Shown here: positions 27,871-39,625 of the stretch, piece by piece
How positions within the stretch are numbered: the stretch's first letter is position 1
Layout of the letters: every line of letters begins with the position of its first letter
NCBI RefSeq assembly: GCF_000189635.1
Contig: NW_002476319.1
Location: 124,001-188,000 of the forward strand
Length of the DNA stretch: 64,000 nt
From: Tetrahymena thermophila SB210
Taxonomy: Eukaryota; Ciliophora; Oligohymenophorea; Hymenostomatida; Tetrahymenidae
Reading direction: 5' to 3'
Translations under genes and position numbers: made by a program
The notes under the pieces: generated by a model
Databases searched by the model: none
What the model was told of the DNA's origin: nothing
Seen by the model: the letters and a program-made list of their open reading frames with translations, nothing else

Positions 27871-29238
27871 TTATCTTGAATTTTTTATAAATTAATGCTT
27901 GCTTTTTCTACTTTTAATAAGTTTTAATTCTTAATACTTTTTTTAATTTTGTCTATGAAATTTAGTTATCAAATGAATTAAACATAATGAGCAATAGCAT
28001 CATTTAATATATCTATAAAGTATTTGATCTGAATTTTTAATATAATTCTTATTTTAAAATCATGCTTTTTAGTAGAATTTTCATCATAAATACATATACT
28101 AATTCTAACAATTGATAACAATTTTTTCACAATAAATAAAAATATTTTTTTTAATTTTATGATATTAATATTTTAATAAAATAAAAATTAAAAATCAACA
28201 CACATAATTTTTTACAAAATTTAAACAACTACTTTTGTATTAAAACTATTGTCTAAAAGATTTTAATAATTATGTAATAAAAATTTAGAATCTAATTTAT
28301 TATGAGCAATTTTTATCATACTCAAAGTAGATCATAATGCTTTTTAACAATTATAAAAGTTTATTTAATAATTTTAATAAATTTTTTAAATAAGATATAA
28401 CACAATCATAATGATAATTAATCAATTAAAATTCTAATTTCTTAATTTTTTTAAACATATTTTAAAAAGTAGTAAAATAATAAAAAAATAACTTTAAATC
28501 AATTTGTTAATATTTTTTATCTTAATTTTACTTTGCTAATCTTTTTAGTAAAGGTTGAATAAACTATTTAATAAATAAAAAAATAAATGTTTAATTGAGA
28601 AATTAAGTTATTATAATAATAATAAAAAAATATCTTATAATTCATTTTATTTTGCTGATTTCTTTCATAAATTTTAAAAAATTGTTGAATAATATAAAAA
28701 TAACTTTATATCATTTTTTCAATATTTTTTTTATATATTGATATATAATTGAATTAATTATTTTAATTTTTAAAGTTTAAAAGATAAATTTGTGATTGAT
28801 AACGTAAGCTATTAAGCAATAAGAGATAATGTCCTATGTTTTCTTTTTATTTTGATAATTTCTTATGATAAATTTTTAAAAATTGAAAAACATTAAAAAA
28901 ATAACATTATTTATATCAATTAATTTTTTGAATATTGATAAGTAGTTTTTAATTTTTATAAACCTTTTTAATAAAAGTTAAAGAAAATATTTTTATTTAT
29001 AAAATAAAAAAAATTAACATATGATGAAATACTTTGGCTATTAAATTAAAAATCTTTTTGTGAAATAAAGTTATAATTGCTATATTAATAAATTAATTGG
29101 TTATGAGCAATCATTGCCGTTTAGTGTTTCCTATTTTAAATAAATATCTTAAAAAGTTATCGTTTTTGGTAATTCTTTAATTATGCTTTTAAATTAAAAA
29201 CATATAAAATAAAAACTGAATTAACTATTTTGAAATAC
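27871..29238. other. Long A+T-rich divergent spacer
   Basis: Head-to-head spacer between UTP11 and a membrane protein gene; it must hold both promoters. Its centre contains degenerate repeats listed separately. No coding frame is supported. Confidence 0.5.
28440..28960. repeat. Three degenerate A+T-rich repeat units of about 200 bp
   Basis: A similar block (A-run, ATAACTTTA, ATCA, then T-rich with AATATT) occurs near 28482, 28694 and 28894. A flank like TAAATTTTAAAAAATTG recurs near 28663 and 28861. Spacing is about 200-210 bp. Low sequence complexity makes chance similarity possible. Confidence 0.35.
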
Positions 29239-30780
29239 ATGAATACAGCTCTTGCTTTGGTACTCTCTATATAAAATTTGGCAGAGCTTGTAGTATAGGT
29301 TTTTATAGTAATCTTACTCATTAACAAAGATAGCTACTCCATGTTATATGCTTTCTTATTTACTATATTTTTAGATGGCTTCGGACTAATTTATTTTCTT
29401 AGAAATGATAATGTTGTTCCTCATAAAAAACCAAAATATTTGGTATTCTGTTTCTTATAATTAGAATTTGTTTATCAGTTAATTTTTGAAGAAGTTCCTA
29501 TGTCTATATAAAACAACATTGGTTATAGGGCATTCAGAGAATAAATTTATGTTATTTTAAATCTCGCTTTTGTGTTTACCTTTTAGGTTGATCAGAGCTA
29601 AACCAGCTATGATATTGAAATTAATTAGTTCATAATACTGCTTACTCGAATATCTTTCTTTTCGATATATCTATTTTGCTATCACACAATTAAGTATTAA
29701 TGGATGTCTTTTCTAGAATTTGTAGATGCAAATATAGTTATCTTTGCCTACTATTTAGGAATTGGTGTAATTTCAACTTAGATGGTAGGTGAAGATAATA
29801 AATATAATCTTGGATTGATATACTTTTTATTTATTTTATCTACTAACTTGATTTCTATATTCTACAGTATAAGATATATTAAGGATAATGAAGATGTAAA
29901 CTTGTTAAACACATTTTTCTGTTCATTATCTTGCAATTCTTTTTATAAAAATATGTGCTCTTATGGGCAAATGAAACCAACAATAGTCTTTAGATATTTG
30001 AATATGATATTTATTTTTGCTTTTCTGATCATCTATTTTTCATAAACAGCTCTTGATAATTTATATGACTTCTTGCATCTCCCATTGAAATAAAAGTTTA
30101 TAACTAGTTGTAGCTTAGTAAGTATGGCATTATTTCTACCTTTGTTACTTAGATATCTTCCTGAGTTTTATAATTACGCAATAAGAGAGAGAAGCTATTA
30201 CATCAATTGTGAAGAAGAATTGAATTCAGCAATAAATGAATTCAATTCTAAAATGTTGTTTACTCATTAAGTTGATATTTTAATAAAAACTAATTACTTT
30301 AACATTGCAAAAGAAGAGAAAAATTCAATCGAAGAGTAGTAGTTAATTTAAAAATAATGTTAGGATGGATAATGTAATATTTAATACAAATTTTTGCGTT
30401 CAATCTCTAAGCTCTTATCAAAAAATGTAATAGTCAACATTTAAAATTATGATTTATCTTTATGTTAATATCATGCTGAATAGCTTATCATAGGAGAGTA
30501 GATTGTTTATGAAAAACTCTTAGAAAAAACCTTCTCATAAGAAAAGTATTAAATTGATTAAACATTAATGATGATAATTAAAGAAAGATTTACTAATGGT
30601 TTTTACAATACAGAATTATCCTAAAGAATAATCAACAAAATTTAGATCAAGCAAAAAAGAATTTTCTAGAATATGAACAGTTAGGCATATTAAGTTTTTG
30701 CATTTATCAAACACTAAAAATAATACATAACCATATTACCTGAACTACTCCTATTCGATTTATATAGTATTGATACATGA
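29239..30780 (+). CDS. Unknown polytopic membrane protein with soluble tail
   Basis: A single ciliate-code exon of 513 residues ends at TGA 30778-30780. The first 300 residues contain about eight or nine hydrophobic segments. Examples are LALVLSIQNLAELVV, MLYAFLFTIFLDGFGLIYFL, LGLIYFLFILSTNLISIFY and FRYLNMIFIFAFLIIYF. The remaining 200 residues are hydrophilic and helix-rich and would form a cytoplasmic tail (SAINEFNSKMLFTHQVDI onward). I recognise no transporter, channel or receptor motif. The segment count does not fit a seven-helix receptor cleanly. Start is the first ATG and begins directly with a membrane helix. Confidence 0.82.
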
Positions 30781-31697
30781 ATTTATATTCATAATTTTTA
30801 GCAATTTAACTAAATATTAATTTGTTCTCATTTGAAATGATAATTTAATCCAATTTATTTGTATATTGAAGCTAAACACACAAAATTCTAAAAATAGCAA
30901 ATAATTTTATTTGTTTTTTTTATTGAAATATACTGAAAATATTCAAATCTTCTAGGTTTTTATCATTCTTAAAAATATTAATCCTAAATATTCAAAAATA
31001 AAATTTTATTTAGTCAAATCTTTCTGTCTTTCTTCTTATAAAATTTAATTAATTTAAGTAGATTTTTCAAAATTATAAAAAAAACATTCATTTTCAATAA
31101 ATAGCTACTTATATAATATAATTTTTATTCTAAAATTAACGTTATTATGTATTTGGATTTTAATTATTCTGTTTATTTCTAGCAAAAATAAATATTACTA
31201 AAATTTAAGATAAAATGTTTACTGAAATTTTTATACTCATTATAGATTATAATTTAAAAGAACGTGAGAAGAATGTATGAAAGAAGTTGAATTACAGTTT
31301 ATAATTTAAATTTTTGCTTTTATTATATTCTAGAAAAAGTCTAATTACAAAATTTTTTAACAATTACATATATTTTTTAATCTTGGAGTGGATTATGAAA
31401 TCACCTTTATTTTTCTCAATTATTTACTTTATTTTGATTACAATTTTTGTTATATAATTTGTGTAAGCGTTTAGAATTAAATTATTAATCTGGTATATTC
31501 TAAAAAAATTACTAACTTAACAAAAGGATTAAAAATTATATTTTCATTTAATACATATTTAAAAATTAAACTTTAAAAAAAATAAAATTTTCTCACATTA
31601 TTAAAATAGACTGATATTAATTTTTTATAAATAAATTTCATTATTAATTTTATAATTAAAATAAATTATAATTATTGTAAAAAATTTATAAATAAAA
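30781..31697. other. A+T-rich spacer
   Basis: It separates two plus-strand genes. No protein-like frame, RNA gene or repeat was seen. Confidence 0.55.
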
Positions 31698-32333
31698 ATG
31701 GTAGTAGAGCATTAAGATATCAAGCAAATAAATATTTAGCTTCTAGGTAGTTCTTAACAAAGCTTGTAGTATCTCATTCAAAAGTATTGTGATAATAAAC
31801 TAAATCACTAATAAAGCTCATAAAATTGTTAATTTATAGAATATGAAAAGACAAATATCTGTGTCGTAAAAAATCGATAAAACTGAATTTGTATTAAAAA
31901 ATAATTATTTTTTTAGGAAAATAAAAATAAATAGGTTTATTTTTGGAATGATTTTGGTTTCGACCATGTTGAAGATAAGAATTTGAAACTTAGATTAAAG
32001 AATGTGCATGGAGTTATTTTTTTGTATGATATAAATAATTATCAACATTATTTAGAAACATGCCAAAGATTTTTTAGAGTTCAAATATTAGAAGAGCTTT
32101 TAAAATAAAAATTTTCTAAAGTTATAATTGGAATATAATAAAATCAATCAGAACAAAGGTAGGTGTCTAATAAAGAAGCTTAAGATTTTTCTCTTTCTAC
32201 TGGAGCAAAGTTATATGAATTGTTTTAATTTCAATAAATTAATTTCGATGAGTCTTTTAACTACTTAATTTAAGAAATATTAAGAATTAGTAATATTGAA
32301 TAAAAATAAAAAAATTAATCTTTATAAATATGA
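31698..32333 (+). CDS. Rab/Ras-like pseudo-GTPase with all nucleotide motifs lost
   Basis: Two exons (31698-31865, 31917-32333) join in phase 0 to give 194 residues. The fold is recognisable as a small GTPase: IKQINIQLLGSS for strand 1, VHGVIFLYDINNYQHYLETC for strand 4 and helix 3, and RQVSNKEAQDFSLSTGAKLYE followed by NFDESFNYLIQEILR for the C-terminal half. The nucleotide-binding motifs are degenerate. G1 is GSSQQSL (residues 17-23) with no GK[S/T]. G3 is WNDFGFD (66-72) in place of WDTAGQE. G4 is IQQN (129-132) in place of NKxD. G5 is LFQF (158-161) in place of TSAK. The C-terminus has no prenylation cysteines. It is probably unable to bind GTP or attach to membranes by a lipid. No TGA and no frameshift interrupt it, so I call it a coding pseudo-enzyme rather than a pseudogene. 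Confidence 0.75.
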
Positions 32334-32564
32334 TTTTATTATCATTTCTTTTTAGTTTTTAATTTATTAATAATTAGTTATTTTATTTTATTTATGTTGA
32401 AAAAAATTTAACCTAAATTCAGTCGTTTGTTTTACTTAAGATTATTCAAAATAATTTTTAATAAAATATTTTACTTTAAATTTATTTTTTTAATTTAAGT
32501 TCATTCTATTTTTTTGATAGCTTTAAAATTAAAATATCTTAATCAAATTAAGTAAGTAAATCAA

Positions 32565-32595
<31 letters not shown>

Positions 32596-33263
32596 GTAAA
32601 TCTATAAATAAATAATTAATTTGTTAAATAAATAAATAATTAAAAGTTTTTTTTAATTTTAGAAGTATTGTTAGATACAATTTTCACCTTTTATTCCTTA
32701 TTAATAATGTAAGTTTATATTTGAAGTAATTTTTAATAGTAAATTGCATAAAAAAGAATATAGTTGACGTCAAAAGTTATTCTTAGTATATATTTTTGCC
32801 ATAAAATTAATTAAATAGGCTTTTTTAAAATTTCTTTTATACAAATTTGAAAAACTTTTATTAAAACAAAGTAAATATCAAATGACATTTTTTTGTATTT
32901 TTCTAACATTTTTTCTGAGGATTTGTGTATCCAAATTTATTTCTTATCAGATAATCTGATAAGAGTATCTGTCTTATAAAATGTAATTAAAATGACGAAC
33001 TTGTTTTAAGTATTCAACTTGCATTAATATGAAAATAGGTTAATAATTTGAGATTTTGGGATAATTTCTAACACTTTAATTAGCATAACAAATACTTTAA
33101 TTATTAAGTTGATAAATTCATAATCAAAGATATTAAAAATAAAAGAATAAATCGTAGGTGTATTTTAATCACAACTTTTAAAAACTATGTTTAACAATTA
33201 AGTTGTTTAATTTATATTATTAATTAAGTATTAAGAAGTATACCAAAGGTAAATAGTAGAAAT
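32334..33263. other. A+T-rich spacer with tetranucleotide microsatellite
   Basis: Spacer between the pseudo-GTPase and the FLVCR gene. It holds the microsatellite listed separately and otherwise nothing recognisable. Confidence 0.55.
32562..32640. repeat. (AAAT)n microsatellite
   Basis: About fifteen AAAT units with a few interruptions (AAGT, TTAA). Simple slippage repeat in a spacer. Confidence 0.85.
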
Positions 33264-35189
33264 ATGAGAACAAGTTTTGGTCCCCATCAAAAAAAATCCC
33301 TTCTTGATATTGAAGAGGAGGATTAGAATTAATTTAGAGACTACCCATACAGGTATGAATTCATTAAATAAAAAAGGTATGAACAAGCATTTTAATGATA
33401 AAACAAAATTAGGTGGTTTCTAGTATTTCTGTTTTGTTTGCCAAATATGATGAATGGAATAGGTTGGATCACTTTTAGTCCTATTTCGACTCAAGTAGAG
33501 TAGGTAAAAATGCATTTAAATTTAATTATATTCAATGAAAAAATTTTAATTTCTTATTAAAAAGAGTTTTATTTATTTCACCTTTAATAATTTAGGCTTA
33601 TGATCAATCTTAATTTGTAATTACCATGACTTCTATGTCCTACATGTTTTTCTACGTTCTCATAACTTTTCCATCTAATTTCTTGCTTTCTAAGAGCTTA
33701 AAATATGGAGTAAATTATTCAACTTAACATATTTTTTAAACTTTGTGTTCTATTAGTTAATCGTTTGATATTTTTGAATTAATTTGTTAATTTTTTTTAG
33801 ATTTGGCTAGGATCTGTTTTAACAATTTTAGGAGGATGGGTGAGAATATTCATTAATAATAGCTTCTGGTGGGCTATATTTGGTTAAATTTTGGGAGCTA
33901 TTGGATAACCTTTTATTCTGAATGCACCATCTAAAATTGCTGCTGTTTGGTTCAAACCTAAAGAAGTAAAATTTTTTATATTATTTTTAGCATTTAGTAG
34001 ATAAAAAGACAATACTGTATTGACGATTTTAATTTAATAATAATATTAAGCGCCCAATCGCAACTGCAATATTAGCTTTAATTAATACAATCGGTGTTGG
34101 TATTGGATTCTTATTTCCAAGTTTTTTTGTTGATGATTCATATTCTGATCAGACTAGGGATCAAGTTTACTAACTAATGTTATGGTAAGCTGTTACAATG
34201 ACTATTGCTATAGTTCCTTGCATCATCTTTTTCAAAGAAAAGCCTCCTACTCCTCCAAGGTATTATGCTTTATTTTATAAACTTTAATCTATAAAATTAA
34301 TTGAAAATTTATTAAAATAGTCATGCAGCAGAAGCAGAAAAAATGAGTTTCAAAGAGTCTTTTGTTGTCATATTTTAAAATAAAGATTTTATTAAACTAT
34401 TCTTTGCTTTTGGGTGCGTGCTTGGAAATTTTAACTCAATTGCAACTTTAATTAATTTCTATTTGGAATAATTTGGCTTCTCGAGTGTATCTAATTTAAA
34501 TTCTGTATTTTCGTTAATCTAATTTTTTATTTAAAGGATTAAACTAGTTATTTTGGAGCTATGTTTATTGTGTCTGGTTTAATTGGATCTGGAATTCTTA
34601 GTGTTGTTGTGGAGAGGACAAGTGCATATAAAAAAGTAATGACAATAACATGTCTAATCTCGATTTTTACTTATGGTTTGTAAATGGGTATGCTAGTTTT
34701 AGAAAATTTTTGGTTATTAATGATAGCTATATTTTTGATGGGATTTTTTACAACTCCTTTGATTCCAATTAGCATGGATTTTGCATGCGAAATCACTTTC
34801 CCTATATCTGAGCCTTTCAGCTCTGGTTTGGTATTAGCCTCTGGTCAATTATTTGGATCAATTTTAGTAACACTTATTGCAAAAAATACATTTTTTATGT
34901 TATATAAAATAATTTATTTTAAAAGATTATTTTAGGTACTCAGGCTATTTAACTTAATACAAAAGATGAAGTGCTTATTTCTAATGGAGTAGGTTTAGGA
35001 TTGCTTATTGTTGGGTTCATTTTTTATATGTTTTTAAACGAAGATTTAAAACGTAAAGAAGAGGAATTGAGACTTGAAAATGAAAGAAGAGAAAGATTAT
35101 TGCATAGAGAAAAAGACGATGATTATATAAATGGTGTTGACACGTTAACTCCTAATTAGCCATCTTCAATAGTAGCAAGTAAGCATTGA
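33264..35189 (+). CDS. FLVCR-type major facilitator transporter
   Basis: Eight exons (33264-33352, 33413-33503, 33596-33709, 33801-33965, 34051-34259, 34321-34486, 34537-34866, 34926-35189) join in consistent phase to 475 residues. The N-terminus reads YPYRWFLVFLFCLPNMMNGI then GWITFSPIST. Exon 4 gives GSVLTILGGWVR and GQPFILNAPSKIAAVWF, both hallmark segments of the FLVCR family. About twelve membrane helices follow the MFS plan, ending in a charged tail (NEDLKRKEEELRLENERRE). Animal FLVCR proteins export heme or carry choline or ethanolamine. The substrate here is unknown. An alternative 36 bp first intron also keeps frame, but the 60 bp version gives a better family match and a usual intron size. 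Confidence 0.92.
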
Positions 35190-36660
35190 AACGGAAAAAA
35201 TCCTAAACAAGAAATAAAGATTTGAAGAAAATAAATTCATCTTTATCTATTTAATAATTTACAAAAATTAAACGTATAAAAAATTAATTGTTAAAATCCA
35301 GCTATCTTCTTTCTCACCTTGAATCTGATAAATCTTGGTATGTTAAAGTTTTAAAGCTCAGCAATAATTTATAATTAGAAAGTTTTTTTGTTTTGTTTTC
35401 AAATCAAAGAAAATAATAATTTAACAGGATGAGAAAACAAGAGATTATTTGAATTTCAATTTACCAAAATTTAAATATAAAATGTAAAAGTAAAATGTTA
35501 AATTTATATGGTATAAATATTTGTTTGCGTATGTAAATAAATGTTAATAACAAAGTTAAAATTATCAAAATTAATTACAATTTTTTTTCACTTTGTTGGT
35601 GATAGTTAATTGTTTAATATCGAATTTATGGGTACCTTTCATTACTAAGAATTTTATATTAAATTTAATCAAAAATACTTTCATGTCCTTTATTTTTGGA
35701 TAACATCAATTTGACGCATCAAAAATATTATAATCATATGCATCAAATTAATTAATAAATTTCAAGGTGAAAAATATTCAATTTCTTAATCAGTATGATT
35801 CCTAAGTAATTTATTTGCTAAATTTAAACTGACATAGAATATCTCTTCACTTCAATTTATTTGTATAGGAAGGGCTAAAAGAATTCATTATTCATTATAC
35901 TATAATTAAATCAATTTGTAAAAAAAATAAATCATCCTAATAAACGATTAGCAAAATCTGCATAAATATATTCATTTTTTAAGATACTAAGTTTATTATT
36001 CAAGAATAAAATATTGAATGAAAAATGAAAAGAAAAATGCAGTGAAGATAAACTTTGTTAATTTTGATGAAAAGGAATTTTAAATAGAAAAAAAATAGAG
36101 AAATCGAAGATGAAATCATTAAAAAAGCAATTAGAATGAAAATAAATGGAATAGTTAAAATAGCAAAAGAAAAAAGGAAGGAGAAAGCGATGAATCAATT
36201 TTACCTAAGAAAAAATCAATTAATAAATAAATTAATTGCTTTGAGTTAAGTAAAGAAATATGTTTAATATCAATAGAAAAATAAATGAAAGACCTGCCAA
36301 AAAGCGAAAAGATCTAATATATTTAATTAATTAATGATTGAATGAATGAATGAAAAACAGAGCATATAAGCATACATATATGCATGGATGGCAAGATGAG
36401 ACAAGTAATTAACTATTAGACTAATGAATGAATAGCTGCAATCTTTTAATTTCTTGCGATAGTGAATTTTGAAAAAATCAAAACATATAAAGAGGGACAG
36501 AAAACAAAGAAGAATCAAATAAAAAATAATTAAAAAATATTTATTTTAAAAAAGGGAGAAAGAAAGAACAAAAAAAGGTTAATATTTTTTAAACTTTAAG
36601 ATTCAACTCTATAACAAAATTTCAACATTTATCAAAATAAAAACAGATAATCTTATACAA
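35190..36660 (+). promoter_or_regulatory. Spacer with purine-rich leader upstream of Rab1
   Basis: The first half (35190-36000) is ordinary A+T-rich flank. From about 36000 to 36660 the plus strand is strongly purine-rich, with runs such as GGGAGAAAGAAAGAAC near 36555 and tandem GAATGAATGAATGAAT at 36336. The bias is in the direction of Rab1 transcription and stops at its ATG, so it probably covers the promoter and 5' untranslated leader. No defined binding site is recognised. Confidence 0.45.
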
Positions 36661-37564
36661 ATGAGCTTACAATAAGACTACGACTACTTATTCAAGTTAT
36701 TGTTGATTGGTAACTCTGCCGTCGGTAAATCCTCCTTGTTATTGCGTTTTTCTGATAACATCTTTAATGATTGCTTCTTGCCAACAATTGGTGTTGATTT
36801 CAAAATCAGAACTTTTGATATTGTAAGCTAATTTATTTCCTTTCTTTAAACTCGTCCATTTAACATACTTCAAGCGTGAAAACCAGCAAAAGAAGTTTGC
36901 ATAAATAATTTTTTATCAGACTTTTTACGCCAACTCACGTGGACTTTTTTTTTTACAAATTTTTCTAAAGTTAAAAAAAAAACATAGTAAGCGAAAACAA
37001 GTACAAAAAATGCGCTGAAATTAATTTACAAAAATGGAATTTTTAATTGGCAAAAAAAAAATTAATTAGTTTTATATTTGAATTAATTAGTAAGGAAAAG
37101 CTGTTAAATTGTAAATTTGGGATACTGCTGGTCAAGAACGTTTCAAAACTATTACATCATCATATTACAAGGGTGCCCACGGTATTATTTTAGTTTATGA
37201 CATTACCGACAAGCAAACCTTTAAGGATATTGATAACTGGTTAGCTGAAGCTGACAAGAATGCAAATGAAAATGTTATCAAGCTTTTGGTTGGTAACAAG
37301 GCTGATTTAGAAAGCAAGCGTCAAGTTACCTTCGAAGAAGGCAAGGAATTAGCTGACTCATTAGGAATTAAATTTATTGAAACTTCAGCTTTGAACTCCA
37401 ACAACGTCGAAACTGCTTTCATCACCCTCGCTACTGAAATCAAGAGCAGAGTATAAAAGAACACTGAAACTGCCCCCAGAGGTGCAAATGCCCAAACTGG
37501 CAAGACCAAAATTAAAGCTGGTGACGATCTCAGTAATAAGAAGAAGAAAGACGGCTGCTGCTGA
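36661..37564 (+). CDS. RAB1: Rab1/Ypt1-type small GTPase
   Basis: Two exons (36661-36822, 37091-37564), joined in phase 0, give 211 residues. All nucleotide motifs are intact: GNSAVGKS (17-24), the [10 protein letters not shown] effector region, WDTAGQERF (64-72), GNKAD (122-126) and TSAL (152-155, where SAK is usual). The protein ends in KKDGCC for double geranylgeranylation. The effector region and the [11 protein letters not shown] and [14 protein letters not shown] stretches place it with Rab1, which directs endoplasmic reticulum to Golgi transport. Coding sequence uses many C-ending codons and CAA for Gln with few TAA, unlike most neighbours, which suggests strong expression. The 268 bp intron is long for this locus. 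Confidence 0.95.
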
Positions 37565-39625
37565 TTAAATTTATAACCTTAAAATATTAATGAAATTATA
37601 ACTGAGGATATTCATTCATGTTTCTTAATGATTGAAGGTTGAACTAAAAAAATCTGAATAACATTAATGAAGCTAGCATGTTGTAAAACAAGAAGAATAT
37701 CGTCAGAAATTTTCTGCAGATTTATATAAATTTCTTCAATATAGGAAAGAGCAAAAGTAGTAAAGAATAGAAAAGAATTGATACTTTTATACAAATAATA
37801 TAGAATAAAAAACATAATAAATATTGCAAATCAAAATATTTTCTGCAGTTAACACATTTATGTAATATATATTGTAATAGTATTCTTCATCTTATTTCCA
37901 TATAGTCAGCTCCTCAATTTTATCTTTCATACAGCTCGCTTATTTATTTATTTATTCCTTCATCCCTTCATTTATTAATTGCTGTCAAATTTTTATTTAT
38001 TTACTTACTTTTTCTTCAATAACATTGAATAGCCTAACCTTTAATAATAATATTTTTTAAATGTAATAGCAATTTAAATGTAATAAAATTATATTTTAAC
38101 TGATATTTTACATCAAAAATTATTTTCTATTATTATCCAAAAATAATATCTTTGATTACTTAAAGGAATGACAATAAGTCAGCATTAAATGTAGTGAATT
38201 ATGTATTTAATTTTAAATTAAATATTAAATAAATATTTCACTAATTATTTTAATAATGAAAGCATTATTTATAATTGATAAATTACATAGCAAGTTATTA
38301 TTTGTGATTCATTTCATATTGAAATTTTAGGCCCATAAATCATTAAATGACTACAGTAAGAATGTTGTAGATTGATAGACTATTTTAAGTCATTTAACAA
38401 AATAAGTATACTTAGTCTACTATGTTTTAATATTTCACAAAGAACATCATCAATAAAACTTAATAAACATAAGTACTATTTTAAAAACCTTAAAATAGTG
38501 AATTGAAAAACTTATTCTGTATTAATAAAAACAAAATAATCTGCTAATAGTACTATTTAAAAAATTTAATATTTTCAACACAAAAAAAAATAAATAGATT
38601 GATATTTTTTCTTTTTATGCTGTAAGGAAAAAATCCAAACTGAATTTTTTTTAATCTATTTAAAATGTATTTAATTGATTTAATTTTTTACTATTAATAA
38701 GAAATTGTTTATTATTGAAGACTGAATGTTTCTAATAAAGACTAATAAATTTCAACAAAAAAAGGTTATAAATTTTTACATAATTTATGAAAATTATGTT
38801 TGTACTTAAATTATTTAAAACTTAATATGATTTACAGTTAATTTATTCATTTAATTTTTCTTGAAATATTTTTAAGATTATTTAAATGCAAGACATCACA
38901 AATAAGCAAGTATTTGATTCTATAAATTACCAATACATATACTATAATATTGTAAGATTATTTACTCCTCAAAGTTGTTGAAAAAAAAGATTCTAAATAT
39001 TTGAAATTTCACTAACCCTTGGCATACTGAATGAATAAATAGAGTAAATAATATGATTTCATAAAATAAGCAATATGGTTATTAAAAGCAAAATTTTTAA
39101 ATAAAAAAAATTGAAGAGCAGTTTTTAAAATTTTATGATAAATATTACAATTATAACTAGAATATTAATTGAATAAATTATTTTTTTATAATTTAAAAAA
39201 AGATATTTTGAGTTTAAATTTCTACATATTTTAAGAACTTTGGAGTTCTGATTGCTTTCTTGATTTTTTTTTTATTAATTTACTTTCTTACTTGTATATT
39301 TAAAGTAATAGTAATTTATTCGATTTTTGCAACAATAAATTATTGGATATACTTTTAAAAGAAACTACAACGATTACAAGAGATAAGTTAGTTACATTAA
39401 TAAATACTCTGTTATACATTTTAATTTAAATTAATAATAGTGCATGCAGAGGATTAATGGTAAAAAAACATTCACACATTAAACTCTACTTATCTTATCT
39501 ATACTTGCCATTTATTTATGTATGCTTTAAATTTTGAAGACATCTTCGCTTTTAGTTATCTTATAGAAGAAGATGTAAACATCTCTTGGATTTTTTATGT
39601 AGTCTTGGTTAAAATTTGAGACACC
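37565..39625. other. Long A+T-rich convergent spacer
   Basis: Two kilobases between the Rab1 stop and the stop of the next minus-strand gene. Both 3' untranslated regions lie here. I found no coding-like frame, tRNA or structured repeat. Confidence 0.5.
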
